Positions 47,813 to 57,402 are shown, counted from the first letter of the stretch. The stretch is DNA of 64,000 nucleotides from Saccharospirillum impatiens DSM 12546 (GCF_000423605.1 NZ_AUIH01000014.1:39014-103013), one strand, 5' to 3'. Notes: generated by a model from the sequence alone, not told the origin. Numbers and translations are program-made.

Positions 47813-48731
47813 AACGAACTGGCGCTGCACGCCCCGCCCGGGCCAGCAACCACCGCCACACGGACCGGTGTGCATTGAACATCAACAAATTCCCGCTGAC
47901 GATCATGGCCAGCCCGATGAGTCCGTGAGCGTGCCACCGGTAGCCTTCAAACGCGGTCGACAAGGCCAGCGCTACCAGTGGGAACAACACGGTAGCGTAG
48001 GCCGCTTTACCCGCCCCAATTCGCCCGACCAACATAAAGTACAGCCCAAACCCGCCTACCGAACCGACCACCCCCAGATACACCAGAGCGCCCAGGTAGC
48101 GCGGCTCTGCCGGCAAGCTGAAACTGACCCCTTGAATCAACGCGATGCTCCCCATGAACACTGCACCATAGAACATGGCAAAGGCATTGGTGGTGTTAAT
48201 GTGCAGCCCCCGTCTCTGATGCCGAACCGACACCATGTTGCCCAGCGAGAACCCATAGGTACCCAACAGAGACAGGCCAACGGCTCCCAGCAGGGTCCAG
48301 GTGGCTTCAACGGCCATCAGGTCCTGCCAGAAAATCAGGGCCATACCCGGCAAACCCAACGCCAGTGCAAGGTAGAACACGCGCGGTACCGGCGTACGAA
48401 AAAACAAGAAACCGTTAACCGCGTTAAACAGCGTCGACATGGAAAACAGAATGGCAATCAGGCCGCTGGGCAAGTAACCGGCCGCCACATAAAAACAATA
48501 GAAATTCAGCGCAAACACACAGATGCCCTGCAACAGGCAGTACAGATGGTCGGTCAATTGAAGGCTCTGCCGGCGGCGAAACAGGCTTAGCGCCGCCATC
48601 AGCACCAGCGCTGCAATGGCGAACCGATAGAACACAGACACCGGAACCGCCACCTCACCGACCTGCCACGCAATGGCCAGCCAGGTTGACCCCCAGATTA
48701 AAACCGTAGAAATGTATAAAGCGATGTTCAT
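47802..48731 (-). CDS. EamA/DMT family transporter
   Basis: About 309 residues, ten hydrophobic helices, starting ALYISTVLIWGSTWLAIAWQ as DMT transporters do. ATG at 48731 is preferred to 48776 because the extra codons are polar and the helix starts here. Divergent from an AraC-type regulator that probably controls it. Substrate unknown (amino acids or toxic compounds are common for the family). Confidence 0.87.
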   Translation of the reverse strand: MNIALYISTVLIWGSTWLAIAWQVGEVAVPVSVFYRFAIAALVLMAALSLFRRRQSLQLTDHLYCLLQGICVFALNFYCFYVAAGYLPSGLIAILFSMSTLFNAVNGFLFFRTPVPRVFYLALALGLPGMALIFWQDLMAVEATWTLLGAVGLSLLGTYGFSLGNMVSVRHQRRGLHINTTNAFAMFYGAVFMGSIALIQGVSFSLPAEPRYLGALVYLGVVGSVGGFGLYFMLVGRIGAGKAAYATVLFPLVALALSTAFEGYRWHAHGLIGLAMIVSGNLLMFNAHRSVWRWLLARAGRAAPVRSET

Positions 48732-48902
48732 GGTGTGCAAAGCTCCAGGCGCTAATGATGTCAGGCATAGCATCACTCAACCCCTGCTTGCGCGCTTGCC
48801 TGCGATTGCGACACTTGCCTGATCTTGCTGTTCATTGGCGAATGAATTTGATCATTTGCCTCAGTCTGAGTACTGTTTGCCTGGCAACCAGGAGCCGCTT
48901 TC

Positions 48903-49781
48903 ATGCCCATCGATACCCTGAGCCAATACCCCAGAATGAACCAAACACAGGCCCAACTGGTCGGCAGCACCCGGCTTAAAAATGGTATGGCGCTCGCACG
49001 CTGGGACAATCAGAAAGACAAGATCGAGAACATTCAATCAGACCACCACACCCTCAGCGTTTATCTGCAAGGGGCAGGACACTCTGTCCGCCGACAGGGG
49101 TCACACACCATCGGCAGTCAAACCAGTAACAGTGTGTGCCTGATGCCAGCCAGCCTGGTGACCAACTGGGATGTAACAGGGCCGATTTCCCTGTTGCACT
49201 TCTATTTCAGCGATACCCACCTGCGCCAGTTGATCGAGCAGGTGTGGGATAAAGACGGACGCAGTGTGCAACTGGATGAAATCGACTTCGCTCAGGATGC
49301 CCTGCTGACGCAGCTGTTTTGCACCACCCTGAGCCAGAGTAACTGGCAGGACCCTCTGGACCAGTTGGCGCTGGATTCCGCGACTCAAACAGCCCTGATC
49401 CACACACTTCGCCACTACAGTCAGCGTCAGCTGCCGACTCTGCGCCCTACCGGCGGGTTGCCTGGCTGGCAGCTAAAGCGCGTCGTTGAATTTATTGAGC
49501 AGCATGTGAGCCAACCGCTCACCCTGACAGACATGGCAGACGTAACCGGCCTGAGCGATTACCATTTTGCCCGAATGTTCAAGCAGGCAACCGGCTACCC
49601 GCCCCATCGATACGTTCTGCACCGGCGGCTGTCACAGGCGCAGCAACTGCTTGCCCAAACCGGGTTAACGATGACCGAGATCGCCTTCCATTGCGGCTTC
49701 GGATCCAGCAGTCATTTCAGCAACCGCTTTCGCGCGGAAACAGGTATCAGCCCGTCTACGTACAGAGCGTTGAATCACTAG
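48903..49781 (+). CDS. AraC-family transcriptional regulator
   Basis: 292 residues. C-terminal double HTH: TLTDMADVTGLSDYHFARMF and MTEIAFHCGFGSSSHFSNRF, the usual AraC signature; N-terminal 170 residues form a ligand-binding region without clear relatives. AGGAG upstream of ATG. Divergent from the DMT gene with about 170 bases between, so likely controls it. Confidence 0.9.
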   Translation: MPIDTLSQYPRMNQTQAQLVGSTRLKNGMALARWDNQKDKIENIQSDHHTLSVYLQGAGHSVRRQGSHTIGSQTSNSVCLMPASLVTNWDVTGPISLLHFYFSDTHLRQLIEQVWDKDGRSVQLDEIDFAQDALLTQLFCTTLSQSNWQDPLDQLALDSATQTALIHTLRHYSQRQLPTLRPTGGLPGWQLKRVVEFIEQHVSQPLTLTDMADVTGLSDYHFARMFKQATGYPPHRYVLHRRLSQAQQLLAQTGLTMTEIAFHCGFGSSSHFSNRFRAETGISPSTYRALNH

Positions 49782-49791
49782 CAGGTTGTTG

Positions 49792-49811
49792 AAAAAGGCC
49801 TCCTGCCTTTT
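49792..49811 (+). terminator. Terminator-like hairpin after the AraC gene
   Basis: AAAAGGC, loop CTCCT, GCCTTTT, eleven bases past the stop. The preceding AGCAGGTTGTTGAAAAA (49780-49796) resembles the end of the insertion sequence at the window's right edge, so this could also be an IS-end relic. Confidence 0.5.
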
Positions 49812-49834
49812 GCGATTTTGCTTCTTTCACACAA

Positions 49835-50236
49835 TCAGTGACTGAGCTCGTTATAGATACGATTCATCTGCTCATTGTTATATGCCTGAACAATCCCCTG
49901 CGCTCTGAACAGTTCAACACATTCGGCCAGGGTGATAAGCAGTATTACGGCTATGCCCACCAAAAAGTGTTCAGTAAACAGAAGGGCAATACCCATCCAG
50001 AAAACGACAATGTTTAGCAAACCTCGCGCCCACCGACCGAGATAAAAATGGTGCAAGCCGGCCATGAAGATGAAATTAAGCGTCGCGTAGGTATCCGGGT
50101 CTTTTAACTTCTTCTCCGACCGACGGAAAAAATCGGCTCGTTTTTCATCAGGCAATGCCCTAACCAGTGTTCTGATACGCTCTTCTTCAGCCTGACGATC
50201 TTCTTTGGATGACATAGTGACTGTCCTGTTGTCCAT
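49835..50236 (-). CDS. TM2-domain-like small membrane protein
   Basis: 133 residues: polar N-terminus of about 50 residues, then two hydrophobic helices around FIFMAGLHHFYLGRWARGLL, which matches the TM2 domain pattern (G-x-HxFYLG). A second ATG at 50215 has an AGGA site and may be used instead. Directly after the DUF4177 gene, presumably in one transcript. Function unknown. Confidence 0.75.
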   Translation of the reverse strand: MDNRTVTMSSKEDRQAEEERIRTLVRALPDEKRADFFRRSEKKLKDPDTYATLNFIFMAGLHHFYLGRWARGLLNIVVFWMGIALLFTEHFLVGIAVILLITLAECVELFRAQGIVQAYNNEQMNRIYNELSH

Positions 50237-50289
50237 TGGTGGTCCAGTGGTTGTCCTGGCAAGGCAATCGCTTGCCAGGAACGCAACGT

Positions 50290-50502
50290 TTAACGACCCA
50301 GCGTAATAACCACGGCCTCACGCTTCCAGAACAACAAAAAGCGCTTTTGCTCCAGAATCTGGAATACCAGTTGCCAACCCTCAGCCGCTTCCCTGTTAAG
50401 CGCGATCTCCATTTTCTTAACCGGAATACCCGAAGCACCCAGAAAGATCGTTCCCAAACCTCCTTCAACGATGTTCATGACCTTGTATTCTTTAAACGCC
50501 AT
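50290..50502 (-). CDS. DUF4177-like small protein
   Basis: 70 residues: FKEYKVMNIVEGGLGTIFLG, then LNREAAEGWQLVFQILEQKR and LVITLGR-like end (REAVVITLGR). The YKV...LN..AxEGWQLV pattern is DUF4177. ATG at 50502 has AAGGAG eight bases upstream. Upstream partner of the TM2-like gene. Confidence 0.8.
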   Translation of the reverse strand: MAFKEYKVMNIVEGGLGTIFLGASGIPVKKMEIALNREAAEGWQLVFQILEQKRFLLFWKREAVVITLGR

Positions 50503-51116
50503 CAATTGGCTCCTTGTCTTGCCTCTGTTTAGAGTTACTGCACCACTGCGAGGCCTGACAGTAGTGACGTCTTAAAGCGAAACCTTTACCTTTGCTAATG
50601 CAGCGGACCAACAGCGTTGTTTAACGCGACTGTGGCGTGCCTGGCAGCAAACGCAGACATAACAACCTGCGTTTAACACTACCTCGCATAGGATAACCCA
50701 CCGGCCACACCGGGTTACACGGCAAATGTCGACTTCACTGCCAACTCAGTCACAATCGCAGTACCCGAAGTAAACGGAGCCTCTCTGGCATTCGCGAATT
50801 CACTGCTCTCATCCCAGCGAGTAGCCACGCCGATGTTTGTGGGCAGGAAGCCCATCAAAAAACACCCATACTGCGGCACCGCGTCGTAAACAGACATGAA
50901 CCAGGCGCTGTGGTGACTGCGCCATCACCCTAACCGTGCAATGATCCCGGTGCGTACAGTTGCGCTGCTGACACTTACATAGCCTGTAAGCGCCCGAACA
51001 CAGAGAACCGTCCACTGCCTTAAAGCCACGGCTTGAATTATCATTCGCAAAGCACGGTGACGTCTGGTGGCGCGGGCACTGATTTGATGGCTCCTAAGGT
51101 AGACCGGTGAGGGGTT
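50503..51116. other. Gene-poor intergenic stretch
   Basis: No convincing gene. Small hairpins occur (AAACGCAG/CTGCGTTT at 50649-50674; GCGTT/AACGC near 50612-50625). A 60-codon frame at 50715-50897 on the minus strand has no recognisable motif or good ribosome site. It presumably holds promoters for the DUF4177-TM2 pair and the MFS gene. Confidence 0.5.
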
Positions 51117-52382
51117 ATGTTAAAAACGTTATCGGGCGTGTGGCCCCTGTTGCTCGGCATCGTACTGATCATGCTGGGCAATGGCATGCATTTCACCCTG
51201 ATCGGTCTGCGCGGCGGCATCGAAGGGTTCTCCGCGGCTGAGCTGGCCATCGTCACCTCGATGTATTTCATGGGGTTTCTGTCTGGAGCCCGGTTTACAC
51301 CGCGCTTGATCCGGCGGGTAGGTCACGTTCGCGTTTTCGCCGCACTGGGCAGTTTCATGTCGGCCGGGTTAATTGCGTTTCCATTGCTCACTGAACCCTG
51401 GGCCTGGGCGGTTCTCAGGCTTCTGGTCGGCTTTTGCATGTCGGGCATCTACGTCACGGCCGAAAGCTGGTTGAACGATGCCTCCACCAACGAAACCCGG
51501 GGTAAGGTGCTGTCTGCCTACATGATGGCGCAAACACTGGGCATCATTGGTGCCCAGGGAATATTGACGCTGGGAGACGCAGGCACATCCGTTCTGTTCA
51601 TCGGTGCATCCATACTGGTTTCCATTTCCTTTGCGCCCATTTTGCTGTCCGCCACTCAGGCCCCTTCCATTGTTGTCGCCCGCCCCATGCTATTGCGCCA
51701 CCTTTTTTTGGGCTCACCGCTCGGCACTGTCGGCATCTTTCTGCTCGGCAGCGCCTATGCAACCCAAACCGGGATGGGCGCTGTCTTCGGCTCACAGATA
51801 GGGATGACCGCGACACAAATCGCGCTGTTCGTAGCCATGCTGTTCGCCGGTGCGCTGTTGCTGCAATACCCTATCGGCTGGCTGTCGGACAGAATGGACC
51901 GGCGCAAACTGATCTTTGCCGCCGCCGCGCTCGGGGCTGCTTCTTGCCTGTTAGGCGGGATAACCGATGGAGGGGTCTGGTTACTGATGGCAGCCGCATT
52001 CTTCGCCGGTGGTGTAACGACGCCGTTGTATGCTTTGTTTCTGGCCTATACCAACGATTCTCTGTCAGCCGAAGACATGCCCGCAGCCTCCGGCGGACTT
52101 GTCTTCACTTTCGGGCTGGGTGCCATTGTAGGCCCACTGATCACCGGCTGGGCAATGCAATCGCTGGGGCCCTATGCCTTCTGGCCCGTGCTGGGTGGAA
52201 CATTCGCCATCATCGCATTTTATGCGTTGTACCGAATGACGCAGCCCGCCATTACCCCGGTTGCAGATACCGAAAGTTACCTGGGCGTGGTACCCACCGC
52301 ATCGCCCGTAGCCGTTGAAGCAGCGGGTGCCTGGGCCGCTGAACATGCCGAAGCCGAACGAGAAGCCGAGGCGGATGCCTGA
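51117..52382 (+). CDS. MFS transporter (YcaD-like)
   Basis: 421 residues, twelve hydrophobic helices. Segments MLGNGMHFTLIGLRGGIEGF, YVTAESWLNDASTNETRGKV and IGWLSDRMDRRKLI fit the YcaD/UPF0226 subgroup of the major facilitator superfamily. The last about 40 residues are Ala/Glu-rich and cytoplasmic. GAGGGG precedes ATG. Substrate unknown. Confidence 0.88.
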   Translation: MLKTLSGVWPLLLGIVLIMLGNGMHFTLIGLRGGIEGFSAAELAIVTSMYFMGFLSGARFTPRLIRRVGHVRVFAALGSFMSAGLIAFPLLTEPWAWAVLRLLVGFCMSGIYVTAESWLNDASTNETRGKVLSAYMMAQTLGIIGAQGILTLGDAGTSVLFIGASILVSISFAPILLSATQAPSIVVARPMLLRHLFLGSPLGTVGIFLLGSAYATQTGMGAVFGSQIGMTATQIALFVAMLFAGALLLQYPIGWLSDRMDRRKLIFAAAALGAASCLLGGITDGGVWLLMAAAFFAGGVTTPLYALFLAYTNDSLSAEDMPAASGGLVFTFGLGAIVGPLITGWAMQSLGPYAFWPVLGGTFAIIAFYALYRMTQPAITPVADTESYLGVVPTASPVAVEAAGAWAAEHAEAEREAEADA

Positions 52383-52432
52383 CAGGTTGCCTAAACGGCT
52401 AATGCCCACATTCCGGGAATAACAACAGCCGG

Positions 52433-53629
52433 TTAAGCGACCGCTTGCTGTGGCGTCCCGCGCAGCGTCAACATCGACAGCGCAGCTGCCAGCAGAGAAC
52501 ACAGTGCCACAGCGCTGGCCAGCATCAGCGGCGTACCGTCGAATACCAGGCTAACCAAAGCAATGGACAACGCACCCAGCATCATCTGCAGGGTGCCGCC
52601 CAAAGCCGCGGCGGTGCCCGCGATGGGCCCGTGCTCTTCCAGCGCCAGTACCATAGAGGTAGGCACAACCAGCCCCAGAAACGCATAGGTTGTTATCAAC
52701 AGGACCACCAACAACGGGAAGCTGTCGTAACCCAGGGCCACCAGGCTAAACATCACACAGGCCGATGTGGCGTAGCCGGCCACCGCCCATTTCACCACGT
52801 TTATCGAACCAAAGCGGGCGCCCAGGTTGGCCGCAATCTGACTGGTACTGAAAAAGCCCAGTGCATTCAATGCGAAAGCCAGGCTGAACTGGAACGGCGT
52901 CAAGCCGTAGTAACCGGTGTATAAAAACGACGCCGTTGCCAGAAAGGCGAAAAAGCTCGCCATACCCATGCCACCAATCAACGTCAGCCCCATGTACCCG
53001 GGGTCCCGGAACAGCACGCCGAAGGCTTTCATCATGGCCTTGAAACGGAACGGCGCACGATCAGCAGGCGCCAGGGTTTCGGTCAGAGCGAAACCGGTCA
53101 GGAACAACCCTAATACGGTCACGACCGCAACGGCCAGAAAAACAGCGCGCCAGCCAAAAGGCACAATAATGGCCGTGCCCATCAGCGGTGCCAACATCGG
53201 AGAAATAGCGATGACCAGCATGATGGTGGACATCATTCTGGTGGCCTCAAACCCCGTGTAACGATCACGAATCACTGCACGCGGAATGGACATAACCGCC
53301 GCGGCGCCCACCCCTTGTACAAAGCGCAAGGCGATTAGCCACTCGATGGTCGGCGCAAAAGCACACCCCACCGAGGCCAGTCCAAAAATACTCAGGCCGA
53401 AATAGAGCGGCGGCTTACGCCCGAACACATCCGAGGCCGGGCCATAGAACAGCTGGCACAGGCCAAACGCTATAAAAAAGGACATCAGCGTCCACTGAGC
53501 GGCCGATACCGAAGCCCCCAGGTCCTCGCTGATGGCTGGCATCGCAGGCAAATACATATCAATGGCAAAAGGGCCAATCCAGCTTAGCAGGCCCAGTATC
53601 AGCGCCATTTTAATCATGTCGGTTTTCAC
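52433..53629 (-). CDS. Bcr/CflA family multidrug efflux MFS transporter
   Basis: About 398 residues from a GTG at 53629 with AGGAT eight bases upstream; the frame opens at a TTG six codons earlier. Signature opening IGPFAIDMYLPAMPAISEDL, GPASDVFGRKPPLYFGL (motif A) and RFVQGVGAAAVMSIPRAVIRDRY, all typical of Bcr/CflA drug efflux pumps. Convergent with the YcaD-like gene. Confidence 0.92.
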   Translation of the reverse strand: MKTDMIKMALILGLLSWIGPFAIDMYLPAMPAISEDLGASVSAAQWTLMSFFIAFGLCQLFYGPASDVFGRKPPLYFGLSIFGLASVGCAFAPTIEWLIALRFVQGVGAAAVMSIPRAVIRDRYTGFEATRMMSTIMLVIAISPMLAPLMGTAIIVPFGWRAVFLAVAVVTVLGLFLTGFALTETLAPADRAPFRFKAMMKAFGVLFRDPGYMGLTLIGGMGMASFFAFLATASFLYTGYYGLTPFQFSLAFALNALGFFSTSQIAANLGARFGSINVVKWAVAGYATSACVMFSLVALGYDSFPLLVVLLITTYAFLGLVVPTSMVLALEEHGPIAGTAAALGGTLQMMLGALSIALVSLVFDGTPLMLASAVALCSLLAAALSMLTLRGTPQQAVA

Positions 53630-53669
53630 AGAAAGAATCCTATACAAAGGGGACCTGTACTAAAGTGAG

Positions 53670-54188
53670 TTGTGTCGCGGTCCGAAGGCCGGCTATGGTA
53701 ACGCTTTCCCGGTTCAATTCCACGGAGCAACACGGTTTTCCGGGAGCAGGATGGGGCTCCCTGAGCCAACCGGGGGCGTTGCTCTGGTTGATAACCGGGG
53801 CCTATACTCCACTGAGCGATTGCTGAGTGACGATTATCTGGACCTCTACTTCACAGAAATATTGCAGGAACGAGATCTGGATTATCAGCCCGGGTATTCA
53901 CTCGACATCCTGTCTTACAGAAAAGCCGGATACCATGCGACGCCTAATTATTTTGACTTGCCCGGGTGGGTAGTGCCTGCATTTTCGGTTGATGCCTTTT
54001 ACCAACTCTCCGGCGACCGGGACCGTGCCTATTTTCATTCAGGCGCCATCAAACGGAGCCTGAAGCCGCTTGTTGATCAGCGATTCGTTTTATTTCAGGC
54101 ACCGATCTTCGAGGGTCATACACCAGAGATCTCCTTTTTGCTCGATCAACAGTACCTGTCTCAATTGCACATGATAAAGCCACACTAA
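53670..54188 (+). CDS. Hypothetical protein, possibly truncated
   Basis: Open frame of 172 codons; an ATG at 53751 is a possible start but GGGAG is too close. From about VALVDNRGLYSTERLLSDDY onwards the composition is protein-like (many Tyr, Phe, Asp), with no membrane segment or motif I recognise. The first 25 codons look unlike a protein start. It could be a short cytosolic protein or the tail of a decayed larger gene. Confidence 0.4.
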   Translation: MCRGPKAGYGNAFPVQFHGATRFSGSRMGLPEPTGGVALVDNRGLYSTERLLSDDYLDLYFTEILQERDLDYQPGYSLDILSYRKAGYHATPNYFDLPGWVVPAFSVDAFYQLSGDRDRAYFHSGAIKRSLKPLVDQRFVLFQAPIFEGHTPEISFLLDQQYLSQLHMIKPH

Positions 54189-54223
54189 CGCTCTACTTCC
54201 GACACTCTTAGCTGGAACAGACT

Positions 54224-55606
54224 ATGACCACCTCCAAGGCCCCGGCAGGCTACCTGGCAGGCCCAGTATCAAAACACATCCACCGCATGACACTCTCGGG
54301 TGGTCTCGGTCTGCTGGCCTTGTTTACGGTCGATTTTGTCGATCTGTTCTTTATATCCCTGCTTGGGGAGCGTGAACTGGCCGCAGCGGTGGGGTTTGCA
54401 GCCACGATTCTCTTTTTCTGCCAGTCACTGAGCATTGGCCTGACCATCGCCGTCGGCGCCACCGTCTCGCGGGCCCTCGGGGCGAACCATGTCGAACGGG
54501 CGCGTGAACTGATCGCCAGCAGCTTTGTGTTGATTCTGGTAATCACGACGCTGGTGGCTGGCTCGGTTTTCTGGTGGCGCGACGCGCTGCTGACGTTACT
54601 CGGGGCCGAGGGCTATACCCTGGAGCAGGCCTCGTCGTACCTCGCCATTATTCTGCCCTCGTTCGTGCCGGTCTCTATCGGCATGGCAGCCGGTGGTGTC
54701 ATGCGGGCCAAAGGCGATGCCAAAGGCGCGCTCTGGGTCACCCTGAGCGGCGCCATCGTCAACGCCATCTTCGACCCTATACTGATTTTTGCGCTCAACC
54801 TCGAGCTTACCGGTGCCGCCATAGCGAGTGCGATGGCACGCCTGACCATCTTCGCTTACGGCGTGTCCAAACTGTACAAATACAGTCTGTTATCCTGGCC
54901 TGATCCGGCCGCCCTGCGGCGAGACACGCCGGCCATCAGCAGCATTGCGGTGCCATCTGTATTTACCAATCTGGCGACGCCCATTGGCCTGGCGTTTGTG
55001 ACCGCCAGCATGGCCCAGTTTGGCGATGCGGCCATTGCCGGCCTGGCAATCATCACCCGTTTGCAGCAAGTGGCCTTCGTGGCGTTGTTTGCCTTATCGG
55101 GCGCGGTAGGGCCCATCGCGGGGCAGAATTGGGGCGCACAGTCGTACGATAGAGTGTCAGCTGTGCTCACCGAATCGATCCGCTTTATAGCGGGCTATTG
55201 CCTGGTGGTGTGTTTGGCCCTGGCGGCTCTGACCCAGCCGATCATCTGGGCGTTCCAGGCCTCGGCACAAGCCGCGGAATTGATTCGCTGGTTTACCCTG
55301 GGGCTAAGCGCCGTCTTTGTCTTCAACGGCATCACCTTTGTAACCAATGCGTTGTTTAACAACCTGGGGGCTCCGAAAACGTCGACCTTGTTTAACGTAC
55401 TCAAGGCAACTCTGTTTACCGTGCCGTTTGTGTGGCTCGGCGCACGTTGGCTGGGTGCGCCGGGGGTGTTGATTGGGCAGGGGCTCGGCAGCGCGATTAT
55501 CGCCCTCGCTGGCTGGTACTGGTGTCGGCGTTATCTGGGCAACCTGCAACCGGCTCCCACGGGTGAGCGTTCATCCGAGTCGTTCACGCCATTGTCAGAG
55601 CGTTGA
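54224..55606 (+). CDS. MATE family efflux transporter
   Basis: 460 residues, twelve hydrophobic helices in two related halves. Segments ELAAAVGFAATILFFCQSLSI, VMRAKGDAKGALWVTLSGAI and AIAGLAIITRLQQVAF are MATE features; drives out cationic compounds with a sodium or proton gradient. Its stop overlaps the converging ABM gene's stop region by about 12 bases. Confidence 0.93.
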   Translation: MTTSKAPAGYLAGPVSKHIHRMTLSGGLGLLALFTVDFVDLFFISLLGERELAAAVGFAATILFFCQSLSIGLTIAVGATVSRALGANHVERARELIASSFVLILVITTLVAGSVFWWRDALLTLLGAEGYTLEQASSYLAIILPSFVPVSIGMAAGGVMRAKGDAKGALWVTLSGAIVNAIFDPILIFALNLELTGAAIASAMARLTIFAYGVSKLYKYSLLSWPDPAALRRDTPAISSIAVPSVFTNLATPIGLAFVTASMAQFGDAAIAGLAIITRLQQVAFVALFALSGAVGPIAGQNWGAQSYDRVSAVLTESIRFIAGYCLVVCLALAALTQPIIWAFQASAQAAELIRWFTLGLSAVFVFNGITFVTNALFNNLGAPKTSTLFNVLKATLFTVPFVWLGARWLGAPGVLIGQGLGSAIIALAGWYWCRRYLGNLQPAPTGERSSESFTPLSER

Positions 55607-55885
55607 CATCTCGTTCAATGTTGTCGACACAACGGCGCCTTCAGTCGCGGCTTTGAACTCTGCGAGGTGAGTATTGCCAATGTGGTCGCGCCAAAGTTCG
55701 CGGCTTTCCCATACCTCGTAGAACAGAAAGATTGCCGGGTTTTCGTTATCCTGATGCAAATCGTACCGGACACAGCCTGCTTCTTTTAACGTCGGGGCTA
55801 CAAGCTTCTTCAGTTCGGCCTTTACCAACGCGATTTGGTCCGCGCTGGCTTCTATTTTTGCAACAATCGTCAAATTCTGGTTCAT
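55595..55885 (-). CDS. Antibiotic biosynthesis monooxygenase (ABM/YgiN-like) domain protein
   Basis: About 96 residues: LTIVAKIEASADQIALVKAE, then GCVRYDLHQDNENPAIFLFYEVWES and HLAEFKA, the dimeric alpha-beta barrel pattern of ABM proteins such as YgiN (quinol monooxygenase) or autoinducer-2-type LsrG. ATG at 55885 and GTG at 55894 are both possible starts. Confidence 0.85.
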   Translation of the reverse strand: MNQNLTIVAKIEASADQIALVKAELKKLVAPTLKEAGCVRYDLHQDNENPAIFLFYEVWESRELWRDHIGNTHLAEFKAATEGAVVSTTLNEMSTL

Positions 55886-56412
55886 CTCGGTCACCGGCTA
55901 TTGATCAGTGTGACCGAGAATAGACCATGACACCCCCTTTCCTCAAACGCGCTCATCTCGGGAGCATGCAGATTCTGAACACCGATACGCGGCCAACGGG
56001 CCACACCTGATCGGTACAATGTGTTACTACCCGGACCGAGAGAACATTTGGAATTAGATCCCAAATGCACTAGGGTACGCCGCCTCGAAGCTATAGAGGC
56101 AGTACGTTTGCTGGTTGCCACCAACATACCGACACAGGTCGCATCAATTGCTGCACCCACCGCGCGTGCACCAGAGACCACGCTGTGTCCGTATCCGACA
56201 GCCGCTAAACGTCCTTGCAGCCTCTTGATCCAACCGGCGATCAGCCGGCCCTCTCCTTTTCTGCTCAATGCCCGGAAACAGTCGTCGGTCCGTATCGGAA
56301 TTTGCGACTGGCGCAACATCGTTCGTTTCCTGGCACCGCCAACGCGCGACCACTGAGCAGCAGCGCCTTTCCAGCGTTGATTCAATTTTTCTGCAACCCA
56401 GGAGTAGTACGC
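55886..56412. other. Intergenic region upstream of proX
   Basis: Open frames here (both strands) show no motif and look like chance. The stretch contains the candidate proX promoter and is probably the regulatory region of the osmoprotectant operon. Confidence 0.5.
56048..56076 (+). promoter_or_regulatory. Candidate promoter of proXWV
   Basis: TTGGAA (56048-56053), 17-base spacer, TAGGGT (56071-56076). The unusual -10 TAGGGT equals, from memory, that of the osmotically induced proU promoter of enterobacteria. It lies about 330 bases before the proX ATG, so a long leader would result; a nearer promoter is possible. Confidence 0.35.
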
Positions 56413-57375
56413 ATGCGTAAAACAACCCTAGCAATGGCAGCCGGTGCGCTGTCGATGTCGTCAGCCGCCTTTGCCGATTGTGGCGAAGTGTCCATCACCG
56501 AAATGGGCTGGGCGTCCAATGAAGTCGTGACCGGAGTCGCGACGTTTCTGATGGAGCAAGGGTATGGATGTGACGTCACCGTCGTACCCTCCGATACCGT
56601 TCCCGCCGTCACCTCAGTCGCTGAAAACGGCGAACCCGACATCGTCACCGAGCTGTGGCTCAACTCGACCGGTGAAGTCTACAACCGCCTGGAAGACGAA
56701 GGCCGCATCCAGCGTCTGGGTCGGGTATTGGAGCCCGGTGGTGTCGAGGGCTGGTGGATTCCAACCTATCTGGCAGAGGAACACCCGGAGCTGACCACCA
56801 TTGAAGGGATCATGAACAACCCTGAACTGGTGAACAACCAATTCAATAACTGCCCGGATGGCTGGGGCTGCCGTGTGGTCAGTGACAACCTGGTTCGCGC
56901 CCTGGAACTGGAGAGCACGGGCATTGAAGTGTTCAACCATGGCTCAGGCCAAACACTGGCGTCTTCCATGGCATCGGCCGTTGAAGATGAAGAACCCTGG
57001 TTTGGTTACTATTGGGGCCCAACCGTGCCGCTCGGCAAATACGACATGACGCGTGTCGATTTGGGTGACGTGAACGAAGAGATCCATGCCCGCAACCAGA
57101 ACCAGAATGCGGACAACCCCGGTGTGTCGGACTTTCCTGCCGCGCCGATTCTAACGGCTGTCACAACGGACTTTCAGGAACGTGAACCGGAAGTCGCCGA
57201 CATGCTCAGCCACCTGAGCTTCGAAACCAGCGTAATGAGCTCTATCCTCGCATGGATGGATGAAAACAACGCCTCCGGTGAAGAAGCGGCGGTGTACTAC
57301 CTGCAGAACTATTCAGACGAATGGTCTGCCTGGCTGAACGATGAAGCACGGTCGAACCTGTCCAACCTGCTCTAA
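56413..57375 (+). CDS. proX: Glycine betaine/proline ABC transporter substrate-binding protein ProX
   Basis: Periplasmic OpuAC-type binding protein, about 320 residues, with signal peptide MRKTTLAMAAGALSMSSAAFA. Mature part: ITEMGWASNEVVTGVATFLM, DIVTELWLNSTG, EGWWIPTYLAEEHPEL and EPWFGYYWGPT, with the tryptophans and tyrosines expected in a quaternary-amine cage. CAGGAG ribosome site; the frame is open from 56215 but the signal peptide fixes the start. First gene of proXWV, with a GC-rich hairpin before proW. Confidence 0.92.
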   Translation: MRKTTLAMAAGALSMSSAAFADCGEVSITEMGWASNEVVTGVATFLMEQGYGCDVTVVPSDTVPAVTSVAENGEPDIVTELWLNSTGEVYNRLEDEGRIQRLGRVLEPGGVEGWWIPTYLAEEHPELTTIEGIMNNPELVNNQFNNCPDGWGCRVVSDNLVRALELESTGIEVFNHGSGQTLASSMASAVEDEEPWFGYYWGPTVPLGKYDMTRVDLGDVNEEIHARNQNQNADNPGVSDFPAAPILTAVTTDFQEREPEVADMLSHLSFETSVMSSILAWMDENNASGEEAAVYYLQNYSDEWSAWLNDEARSNLSNLL

Positions 57376-57402
57376 AAGGTAAGCGACAGCACTCAACCAA
57401 GC

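Noticed and set aside
50600..50680. GTTTAAC-like words resembling integron attC core sites
   Set aside because: The spacing and inverted arrangement of an attC site could not be built, and no integrase is present.
50715..50897. 60-codon minus-strand frame
   Set aside because: No ribosome site or motif; an overlapping frame is equally open.
53700..53740. GGTTCAATTCC word resembling a tRNA T-arm
   Set aside because: No acceptor, D or anticodon stems can be drawn around it.
55891..56385. 164-codon minus-strand frame upstream of proX
   Set aside because: No recognisable motif, overlaps the proX leader region and is rich in Arg/Ser as chance frames are.
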